Below, in pieces: positions 11,868 to 20,307 of a DNA stretch of 64,000 nucleotides. Numbering within the stretch: position 1 is the stretch's first letter; each line of letters opens with the position of its first letter. The notes under the pieces are model-generated. The model was given only the letters and a program-made list of their open reading frames with translations. It was not told the origin of the DNA and searched no databases. Made by a program: the position numbers and the translations under genes. The stretch lies in NCBI RefSeq assembly GCF_003711515.1, contig NW_021167080.1:5598346-5662345 (forward strand), written 5' to 3'. The stretch is from Sodiomyces alkalinus F11. Its lineage: Eukaryota; Ascomycota; Sordariomycetes; Glomerellales; Plectosphaerellaceae.

Positions 11868-11952
11868 CGATAGCGCGGTAGCATTGTCGCCAGTATCTGC
11901 TCTCGGTCCAACACACCGTCCCAGCAATGGCGTAAAAGCACTGTCGCTGTCG
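11868..11952. repeat. Diverged 28-bp repeat, copies 1 and 2
   Basis: Two related 28-bp units start at 11868 and 11925. Both read C-R-A-T-R-GCG at the left, a variable middle, then CA-Y-TGTCG at the right. A closely matching pair lies 250 bp downstream. Differences between units are largely transitions. Confidence 0.75.
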
Positions 11953-12117
11953 AGTGGCGAATATTCTCGTCCAGACAGCGTATCCAAACACGTATGGGGT
12001 ATCATAGCTAAATGCAGCAAACACAACAGAAAAAGAAAAAGAAAAAAAGGAACAGCTCCTTTCCTCAACCTCCCCCCTTCCTCCTTGTTTTTGTGGTTCC
12101 CCTGAAACAAACCAAAG

Positions 12118-12210
12118 CGATAGCGCGGAAGCATTGTCGTTATCGGTCGTCTCTGAAGTTCCTGAGCACTTCCTTACCCCAGCGATGGCGCAATGTCACT
12201 GTCGCTGCCG
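12118..12210. repeat. Diverged 28-bp repeat, copies 3 and 4
   Basis: Units start at 12118 and 12183. The first 22 bases of the 12118 copy match those of the 11868 copy at 21 positions; the 12183 copy matches the 11925 copy at 22 of 28. The spacer between the two units is 8 bp longer than in the first pair. Confidence 0.75.
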
Positions 12211-12644
12211 ATATGCCTGCCTTGCCGGTTCGCCGCTCGCCCAGCGGAGGTGCCGGCCCAGGCTGCATCTCAGATGAAGAAGGCGCTCAAAATGGATGAT
12301 TATGATGTGATGATCACCGTAGTTTGGTAGATTGTTTGAAGTGGCAAAGAAAAAAGAAAAAAGAAAAGAAGAAAAAGGCCTGGTAAAAGTGGAAATGAGA
12401 ACGAAGTGAAGAGATGAGTTGTGGCCAGGTCGGCTGCCAGGTGTCTAGGCAAACAAAAAGATTGTCGTTTCGTCGAGCCGTTGCCGTTCAAGATTTGTCG
12501 ATTGATTTTATCCGGTCCGCCCTGCAATGCCGAGCTAGGTGGATCGAACCATCCCCTGTTCCATCACCCCGATGTGGAAAGTCGAGTCCGTATACTCTCC
12601 ACTGAATCTTTTCCCCGCGAGAGGGGGTGGGGGAGAAAAATTAC

Positions 12645-14577
12645 CTAGGCGACGTGGCTAGGCTTGCTCCCGGGGAGCAACCCGCCCAAGCCACGCTGCT
12701 GACGCTCACGTCGCGCCGCCCCGTCCTCGCAGTCGCTGCCGGATTCGCTCGTGGCGGCAAACTTGGGGCTGCGCTGGTTGCCGAAGACCTTGAGCAGGAC
12801 CACCATGACGAAGCTACTCGCGATGCTCATGCCGAGGATTCCGATCATGGCGAAGTTGCTGCGACGGAACTGGTATCGGCCTGGCGCCGAGTCCTCGGGC
12901 CATCCCGTGTACAACGCATAGGTCGTCACGACGCTTCCCAGGTTGCCCAGGCCAGAGACCAGCGCAGAGGCGGCGGCCACGCCCACCTCGCCGTGGCGGC
13001 GCTGAAAGATCTCGCTGGTCCAGGCCATGCAGTTGGGCACGGTGGGCCCGAGGCCGAAGCCCACCATGAGAAGGCCACCGTACCGCGCCCAACCATTGGA
13101 CAGGGCAAAAGTGACTGTGAGGAGACCGGCGATCTGGACGCATACGGCGGCCGAAAAGATGAACGGTCGGTATCGGTGAAACCGATCCGAAAGCGGCATG
13201 ACCAGCACAATGGCAATCAGGTNNNNNNNNNNNNNNNNNNNNNNNNNNNNNNNNNNNNNNNNGGGTTTGACCGAGTCAGCAACAAAAACGAAACAGAAAA
13301 CAGGGGGGCCCCATTCCCAAGCAGCAGAACTTACGATCCAGATAGGGGCAAAAAGCAGGCTGATCTCAATGCTGCTGGCCTCTGGAACGATCGATCGGAT
13401 AATGACAGACCCGTAAAGCTGGGTACCGATGCCGACGCCCACAACGCCAAAATACATGAGAACCAATGGCCAAAGCCGCCAGTCCATAAGAACTTGGAGA
13501 ACGTCGCGAACCGACCAAGGACGGGGGTTGTAGACACGACGTAAATCGTGGTAGTGGACGACGGCGTCGTGGCCCGTGAGAGCCTCGGGGCTGACAGGGA
13601 GCCACTTGAATGGGCCGGTCCGGACGCGGGTCTGGCCGGGGGGGAGAGGCCTGTCCGGGAGCCACCACAGCAGCGAGATGCCGAGAACAATAGCAACAAG
13701 ACCATACAGGAGGAACATCCACCGGAAGCCAACGAGGCCGCCGAGCCCATCCATGAGCTGGAAGCCGGCCGAGACGAGACCGACGACGGCAGCGGAGACC
13801 TGGGCGGCGGTGAAATACATTCCGATCCTCTTCCCCGTGCGGGACGGGGGGTAGAAGAGGGTCAGGTAGTAGGCCATGCCGGGCCACATGCCGGCGATGA
13901 CGACGCCGAGCAGGAAGCGAAGCAGCTGGATGCTCCAGGCGGCTTGGGCTGCGGTCGAGCACGCTCCGATGATGCCCGTGGCCATGACGATGCGAGCCAT
14001 CCAGGCGCGGGGACTGACTCTGCTCATGATGAGGTTCGAAGGAAAGTCGAAGATGACGTAGGCCACGTAGAAGAGAGCCAGGGCGGTGGACGTATCCCGC
14101 GGCGTCAGGTTCAGGACGGTCATGAGATCGTGGCCATTCTCCGCGTTCATGGTCTGGGCCATACCAATGTTGGAGCGGAGGCCGGAGCAGACGAAATACA
14201 GAATCCAGAAGGCTGAATCAGGGTGTAAGTGAGTGTGTCAAGAGAGGTATTTTCGAACATCAGACGCGGGAAGAGGGTTTCTTTGCGGAGAGTTACGAAG
14301 AACATACCGGGAATGATACGTAGGTCAAGCTTGCTGAAAGGGACCGAGATAATATTGTCAGCCATCTCGCCGTCGCCGGACACGAGAAGTGCAAGGAAGT
14401 AGAAACCACCGATGGGACCAGGACATACCGGTAGACCTTCTCGACCGTCTCGGCATCATAGTCCTCCTGCTGACCCGAGGCCCCTTGCTGATTCTCGACA
14501 TCCTGGCTGGGAGACCGGACTTCATTGACAAGCTTGTCCACGCCACTTGGCGGGTCCTGTGGTAATGCTTGGGCCAT
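12645..14577 (-). CDS. MFS permease of the allantoate/anion:cation symporter type
   Basis: Exons complement(14429-14577), (14308-14333, only 26 bp), (13335-14212) and a last exon starting in or just upstream of the assembly gap and ending at 12645. The second exon is defined by a GGCTGAC branch point and TTTCAG acceptor, giving VYRKLDLRIIPAFWILYFVC, the hallmark start of this family. The first half holds about six membrane helices with SNIGMAQ, DFPSNLIMSR, GMWPGMAYYLTLFYPPSRTGKRIGMY and LLWWLPDRP; the second half holds PLSDRFHRYRP and MAWTSEIFQRR. The family (Dal5, Tna1, Seo1, Liz1 and relatives) takes up allantoate, nicotinate, ureidosuccinate, pantothenate and other organic anions at the plasma membrane; the substrate cannot be fixed from sequence. 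GATA sites at 14629-14633 and 14828-14833 and purine-breakdown genes 11-16 kb away make a ureide substrate possible. An ATG at 14595 would add six residues. Confidence 0.87.
13223..13262. other. Assembly gap of 40 N
   Basis: The gap lies at the end of the third intron of the permease gene. The known intron part ends just after a TGCTGAC branch-point-like motif, so the missing bases should contain the acceptor and perhaps a few codons before CTG ATT GCC. True length is unknown. Confidence 0.95.
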
Positions 14578-15259
14578 ACTCGGACTGAGAAGCAATGGAG
14601 GCGCGTACTACCGTCTGTTTCTGGCCGCTTATCTTCACCACTTTGCTGAAAGTCCGCTATTGAGCTTGGAACCCGTGTGTGTGTGTATGTGTAGTGACAA
14701 GGCAGCCGTAGCTAACGCAAAGGGAAATGTGAAGTGACAGGAAGGGGTGATGTTGGGTAAAGGATTGAGATATCACGAGAAGAAGAGAAGCAGAAGAAAA
14801 AAAGAGAAGGGGTTCATCATTGTTTTAAGATAAGGTATTTCAAGTACAGTCATTTTTGTTGAGGACCCTGCTCCGGAGTCGGACCAAATGGACCGGTGAT
14901 ACCCGTATTCCCTGTCGAATTAACAACATGTTTACGTAAGGTACTTTCCCCCCACGCACCACACGTCTTCACCATCGTAACTTCCCAAAGTACGGGATAC
15001 TCCGAACGTAATGACCTCCCATAGGTATAATTACAATTACCTATGGACAATATCACGTGTGTCGTCACATGTTTCGTTGAGCGGGTTAGTAATAGTATCA
15101 GCTCAAGCGTCATCTTTCTCTCCTCCGCACATATGTGTAGCTCCCTCTCACATCGTTCATCATTCCGGGTCCGTTCCTCAAAGTTAACGACACGTCTGGA
15201 GTTACTCCTGCTTCGGCGCATCATGCATCTCACTCCCTCGGTTGGGGTGATGATGAGTC
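14578..15259. promoter_or_regulatory. Divergent promoter region, MFS permease / Zn2Cys6 factor
   Basis: The two genes point away from each other across 682 bp. GATAA sites lie at 14828-14833 (AGATAA) and, inverted, at 14629-14633 (TTATC). A short (TG)n run lies near 14678. The GATA motifs fit nitrogen control by an AreA/NIT2-type factor but are short words and only suggestive. Confidence 0.4.
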
Positions 15260-16873
15260 ATGTCTGTTGAGGCACCGCCGGATGAACCATCCTCTCTGCC
15301 CTCGCACTCGCTCTCCCCTTTGTCCGCCTCCTCGTTATCCCATCCAGTCACACGACCCGAGAAACGACGCAGCGGTCCAGATTCTACTGCCGGCCCCCAG
15401 GATGGACAACCGAAACTCAAGAGGGCCCAGGTGACCCGCGCCTGCGAGCGCTGTCGCAACCTACGCCGCGCATGCAGCGACTTCCGACCCTGCCAACGAT
15501 GCGTCAATCACGGCCTTGCCGACCAATGTCTCGGAATGCCCGGCCCCGTCCAGCTGGCATGGCGGGGTCCGGCCCTCGGAGGCGCCTCTACTAACCCTCT
15601 GGTCACGACGGGTTACCACGGCCACGCTCTCCACTACGGTCCGCACGACGCCGTGGGAAGGCTGGCCAGGCTGCTACCGGTGGCGATCCTAGATTACTGC
15701 ACCGAGCGCTTCTTCGCCAAACTTTACACCACCATCCCCATCCTGACGCCGGAGCACGTCACCCGTCTCAAGAGCTCCGCGGGCGCGTCCGAGGCCGGCC
15801 TCGAGGCCCACTGCCTCCTTGCCGCCCTGTGCGCCATGGTGCTGCTGCAGGTCGAGGAACCGGACAGCCTCTACCGGCAAGGCCTTGCGACGGAGAAGAA
15901 CGCGGCGTACGGCGAGCGTCTTTTGGAAGAAGCCCTCTCCGTACATCGGAGCCTGGGGCGCAAGTCGAACCCTTCTTACGAGCTATGCCTGCTCACGTTC
16001 TTCCTATACGCCTGCCACGCTACTCTCCTCCACCACAGCCAGGCCTTCATATTCCTCCGCGAGACGACGACGCTCTGGCTCCTCCTCAAACCCAGCAGCC
16101 ACGGTCCCTCCGTCAAACTCCTCATCGACAGACTCTTTTGGGTCCTGCTCATCTCCGAACGGTCTCACGGCGTGCGCTACCGACGGCCCGTGACCCTGCA
16201 GATCACCGCAGAGACCCCTCCGCTCCTGAGCCCGACCGAGTCCGATTCCGATTCCGATTCCGATTCCGTCCTCGGCGGGTTCGCCAGCCTGGCCGCCCTC
16301 TTCGTCCCCCTCGACACCTCCTTCGTCGCCGCCCTCAACCACGAAAAGCTGGCGGCCCCACCCACGGCCGCGTCCCTCAGCTACATCGAATGCTGCGTCA
16401 ACACGGCCCTCAACCCCACCCTGCGCCTCCAGGACACCCAGAAAGCGAACCTGCGCGTGACCCAGCTCTGGCTGCGCATCATCCTCTGGCAGATCCGCCT
16501 GCGCCTCGGCCACCTGACCGAAGACGCCGCCAAGCACAGCCTGACCTTCCACTACCCCCTCGAGGTCGCCAAGGACCTGACCCTGTCGACACGCGACCTG
16601 GCCCTCGGGAGCATCAAGGTCCACGGCGTCGGGCTGACCGAGAAGCTCTTCGACATTGCGTCCGCCGTGGTGGACGTGCTGGCGCGCGTGCCCATCACGC
16701 CTTCGAGCCCGCACGGCGTTGGCACGTCGCCGAGGGACGATTTGAACTACGTCAGGCGGCTGATTACGCAGCTGCCGGGCGGGCGGGACATTTACGATGC
16801 TCTGCTAGACAAGCATATCGAGCAAGCTGTGCCGGGTATGCACTTGGGCCAGGTGCACGCCTTGCCAAGTTAA
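15260..16873 (+). CDS. Zn2Cys6 transcription factor of the MAL-like unit, 537 aa
   Basis: Single exon. The zinc cluster is near residues 62-90 with canonical spacing C-x2-C-x6-C-x5-C-x2-C-x8-C, preceded by a basic segment (KLKRAQVTR). The rest is helical and matches the general form of fungal Zn2Cys6 regulators: HYGPHDAVGRLARLLPV, FFAKLYTTIPILTPEHV, LLTFFLYACHATLLHHSQAF and LLIDRLFWVLLISERSHGVRYRRPVTL. That last stretch (ISERxxxxRxxxPxxL) recurs in sugar-utilisation regulators such as MAL activators. A hexanucleotide repeat at 16236-16265 encodes a run of Ser-Asp pairs around residue 330. Gene order, with an alpha-glucoside permease and an alpha-glucosidase next in line, supports a role as their activator; this is inference. 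The gene ends 170 bp from the end of the convergent permease. Confidence 0.9.
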   Translation: MSVEAPPDEPSSLPSHSLSPLSASSLSHPVTRPEKRRSGPDSTAGPQDGQPKLKRAQVTRACERCRNLRRACSDFRPCQRCVNHGLADQCLGMPGPVQLAWRGPALGGASTNPLVTTGYHGHALHYGPHDAVGRLARLLPVAILDYCTERFFAKLYTTIPILTPEHVTRLKSSAGASEAGLEAHCLLAALCAMVLLQVEEPDSLYRQGLATEKNAAYGERLLEEALSVHRSLGRKSNPSYELCLLTFFLYACHATLLHHSQAFIFLRETTTLWLLLKPSSHGPSVKLLIDRLFWVLLISERSHGVRYRRPVTLQITAETPPLLSPTESDSDSDSDSVLGGFASLAALFVPLDTSFVAALNHEKLAAPPTAASLSYIECCVNTALNPTLRLQDTQKANLRVTQLWLRIILWQIRLRLGHLTEDAAKHSLTFHYPLEVAKDLTLSTRDLALGSIKVHGVGLTEKLFDIASAVVDVLARVPITPSSPHGVGTSPRDDLNYVRRLITQLPGGRDIYDALLDKHIEQAVPGMHLGQVHALPS

Positions 16874-16981
16874 AAACGAGCCCGGCCGGGGCTATGAGGA
16901 GGGAATTTCTTTCCGAGATCCATGGCAACAGCCCGAAAAGATCAACGGCTTGTCCCGGCTTTGATACTATAGTTCTAAACA

Positions 16982-16997
16982 CGCCCCCCCCCCCCCC
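16982..16997. repeat. C homopolymer between convergent genes
   Basis: A run of about 16 C in the short spacer between the Zn2Cys6 gene and the permease, in the 3' flanks of both. Confidence 0.8.
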
Positions 16998-17043
16998 AAT
17001 TCTCCACCTTCGAAGGCCATTTTCCCCTTCTCTTCTCCTGCAT

Positions 17044-19078
17044 CTACTCAGTTGCAGTTGATAGCCGCTTCTCCATGGCGAGGTCCTGCGAGTACGGGTC
17101 AATCTTGGTCTTGGCAAATTTCCGCGCCGGGACCTGATGCTCGAACAACAAATCGAGTTCGGCGTAGGTGCGGTCCTTGGGCTCGGGAAGGCGGAAAAAG
17201 ACCCAACCGGTGCAAAGAAGACAGCTGCCAGCCCAGAAGTAGGCGGTCTTGGCACCCCAGTTCCAGGCGCCGGTATTCAGCTGGTAGTTGGTCATGACGT
17301 TGACGAAAATGTTGACAGCGTTGTAAGCGGCACGGGCCATGACGATCGACTTGGACTTCAGGCGCGTGGACGACAGTTCGGACACGAGGCAGTAGGTGAC
17401 GGGGCCGATGGTGAAGTCGTACACAAAAGTGAAGAGGATGAGCATGGCGCCAATGGCCCAGACCGAGGCATTGGAGCTGGCAAACGACAAGGAGCCCACC
17501 GTCAGCAGGATACAAAGCTGGGTGCAGATGCCTGAGAAGAAGATCCTCCGGCGGCCGATATGCGTCATCAGAAACCACGAGCCCATAGTGCCGACGAGGC
17601 CCAGGGCGCCGTTGCCCATGGCCATGGCCATCGAGTTGGCCGGATCCAGGCCGGCTTGGATCATGAAGTAGGAGAAGTATCTGGCAAAACTTTTCGTCAG
17701 CAGCCTTATACAGAGTCGTACAGACCAAGACCAGGGAGACACATACCCCATCAGGTTTTGTCCCGAGAGCACTTGGGCGACCCACGTCAAGATGACAATC
17801 TCAGTGCGACGGAGGTCGGTCCCCTTGAAGCAGTCTCGGTAGCGTACACCTTCCTTGAGCTGGCGCTCCATCTCATTGGTGTGCTCAATCATGGCAATGG
17901 TCTCGTCGGGATTGAAACCGGGCTGGTTACGAGACGTGAGGCGTAGGAGGGCCTTTTTAGCGGAGACGCGGTCGTTGTTGCGGATATACCACCAGGGAGA
18001 CCTGTTATGGAGGAGGTTTCGTGTCAGCTCTGCCGGAACTTGTCACCGGGTGATTCTGTCGACGCGGTCAAAAACAAATATGGAGTTACATACTCAGGGG
18101 CAAACAATACACCGGCCAAGATGAGGACGGGCCAGAGCCATTGGATGGCGAAAGGGAGACGATAAGCCCACTCGTCAGTTCGGGATATGGAGCTGTAATT
18201 TACGGCCGAGGAGAAAAATTGGCCGATCACCTAGGCAGAACGGACGAGTTTCATGTTAGCTAAGGTCTTCCTTTGTTCTTCTTTTTTTTCTTCTTTTTTT
18301 TTTCTTTTCTTCTTCTTTTTTTTTCTTTTTTCATGCGCGTCCCTTTGGACCTCGGGGAAGGGCACTTCTACACACCCAGCACATGTTGATAAAAGTAGTG
18401 AGGTAGGGCCTCAGCTTGACGGGGGCCACTTCCGAGGCATAGGCGGGAGTGATACTCTGGAAAGCACCCCAAGGAAGGCCTAGCATCAGTAGCAAGTCAG
18501 CATATACTCGGGTCATTGTCGTCCCTCCGGCAAAGGTACTCACCGCAAAAGACCTCCCCAATAACCAATACCTGGACATTGGGGGCAAAGAACAAGATGA
18601 ATACGAAAACGATCATGAAGATGAGGTTGACGATCATGCTCTTCTTGTAACCCCAGCGATCCTGCATCCAGCCGGCGAGGATCAGACCGATGACCTCACC
18701 AGCACGGGCGCCGTTGGACAAGGCGGACATCCAGGCGGCGGAGACGACGTAGGTCTGGCTGGGCTCGTGCCACTCGCCGAACCTCTGGTTGAAGACGGGC
18801 GAGCCGTACAGGTGGCCGAGGAGGGAGAGGTCGTAGCCCTCCATGATGAGGGTGGAGGAGAGGAGGACGGACCAGCCGATGGCCTTGGGATAGGTCTTGA
18901 TGGCCTGCCACAAGGTCATGTTCTGCTCCGATTCGGCGGCCAGCCTGGCCTCGGAGGCGAGGGCGTCCGAGGAGAGACGCCGTGTAGTCTCGTCATGCGC
19001 GGCTTCGGCGGCAGGCATCTCATTCTCTGGGGAGATTGAGTCCTTCGCGGGCGTGGGCTTGTTGTCCTGGTCGGCCAT
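17044..19078 (-). CDS. Alpha-glucoside (maltose-type) MFS permease, 555 aa
   Basis: Proton-coupled sugar porter of the plasma membrane. Exons complement(18544-19078), (18376-18479), (18094-18230), (17747-18001), (17044-17680); the sum is 556 codons and each junction restores family sequence. An approximately 60-residue acidic cytosolic head precedes about 12 helices. Diagnostic segments are LLSSTLIMEGYDLSLLGHLYG, EVFCGLPWGAFQSITPAYASEV, PVKLRPYLTTFINMCW, APESPWWYIRNND, LRRTEIVILTWVAQVLSGQNLMGY and RLPEPKDRTYAELDLLFE, the C-terminal signature of maltose/general alpha-glucoside permeases (Mal31, Agt1, MalP). Intron 2 has a long T/C tract. The gene is divergent from the GH13 alpha-glucosidase and convergent with the Zn2Cys6 regulator, which fits co-regulated maltose use. 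The exact sugar range cannot be read from sequence. Confidence 0.94.
18271..18335. repeat. T/C-rich tract in permease intron 2
   Basis: A dense run of TTC and T stretches on the plus strand (A/G on the mRNA strand) occupies most of the intron between exons 2 and 3. Confidence 0.8.
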
Positions 19079-20307
19079 GATGGGCTAGGGGGGAGTGGCT
19101 GGCTTGCGGAAGGATTTTGAGGAGAGGGGTATCAGATGCCCCGAAGTTCGCTTGCTAGTAATTGAGAGGGCATTCAGGGCCTATTTATTTCCCGGGCCTC
19201 ATTCGTGAACATTGCCCTGTCCCTCTTCTCGCGTTTGTAAGTCTTCATCGCTACCCTGCATGTACTTGAGTAGTATTACTGCAGTGACTCGGGGAGAAGA
19301 GATTGAGGGCCTCCACACTCTGCACACCCTGCACACGGTGGTCTTCCTTTTCCAGCTTTTCGATGCCGGAGATCACGAGGCCAGTCCCAAAAGACGATTT
19401 AGCGAAAGGTGGGGAAGCGGAGAGAGTTCAGGGGATGAACGCGGGTGGTGTGGAGTGTCTGGCATAAAAAGAAAGAAAGAAAGAAACTAAAAGTACAACT
19501 ACAAGGGCTCATAGATGGCCTTGCTTCGGTTCGGTGGCCATGACGAAGAGAGACATGGGTTGATTCCCGAAGAGCATGGGAATAATTGGCGGATTGATTC
19601 GTAGGCGGCAATGTTGGGGGAACATTGGGGTCCTCGTCCTGAGTGGGATCAGTGTCGTTGTACGTGTAGGGGAACTTGAGAGGTCCCTTTCGGACCGAGA
19701 AGCAAGGAAGCGACGACGAGCTAAGAGGGAAGGGACGAGGGGTCAGGGGGAGGGGTCAGGGAGAGGGGTTGCGGAGACTCCGGGAAAGAGGGTTCTGTCA
19801 GGAAGAGATCCTTTAGGTCTGGTTGGCTTATCATAGGTACCTGACGTCATGACCCTTATAGGCAGGCGGAGTCTAGCGGAGCTTGGATCGTGGAGGGAGT
19901 TGCGACTGCCGATTTCGAAAATCTCCATTCGCGAGAAGCTTTGCCACAAAAGTACCGAGTGAATCAACTGTGTCGGATTTTCTTCTTTTTTATTTCCTGG
20001 AACTCCCTCCACAAGCTCCGCGCGCTACGGGAAGAAGTTCAATCTTAGCCCCAGCAGTGTTACCAGAGCTTCTCAACCGAGCTGGTTACTTAGATGATGG
20101 ATATTCCCATGGCTCGGTCTATCGTCTCGGATGCTCCGATAACCAAACTACACTTGAACCCACCCGCCCATCTTGCAAGTTGCAGACTTCTTGTCGATCA
20201 AAGTTAACATCTCAGACCTTGCGACCTCCTAACCCCCCTCATAACGCAGTACGCAGTTGAGCCCCTATCTTTGCTCTTCTCACTTCCAGGCCACTCTGCC
20301 GACGACC
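19079..20307. promoter_or_regulatory. Divergent promoter, alpha-glucoside permease / alpha-glucosidase
   Basis: This 1.2-kb spacer contains two direct CGG pairs of the kind bound by Zn2Cys6 dimers: CGG-N6-CGG at 19772-19783 and CGG-N7-CGG at 19867-19879. A GAAA run lies near 19470. The end of the spacer, just before the alpha-glucosidase ATG, has CTTCCAG at about 20283-20289, so a 5'UTR intron is possible. Binding by the neighbouring regulator is inference. Confidence 0.4.

Larger units (their letters stand above)
10999..12644. other. Spacer between C2H2 factor and MFS permease
   Basis: No gene seen. Most of it is probably the promoter of the C2H2 gene (right to left) plus the 3' flank of the permease. 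It contains the four-copy 28-bp repeat at 11868-12210, an A-rich stretch near 12030-12055 and a TATATATA run near 11385. Confidence 0.55.

Noticed and set aside
12480..12560. Possible tRNA on the minus strand because of a GGTTCGATCC word
   Set aside because: The T stem and acceptor stem do not pair and no D arm is present.
12627..13544. Plus-strand frame running across the N gap
   Set aside because: It is opposite the MFS permease and depends on translating N bases.
18376..19078. The permease gene as two separate genes because of the T/C-rich intron
   Set aside because: Exons on both sides join in phase and restore contiguous sugar-porter sequence.
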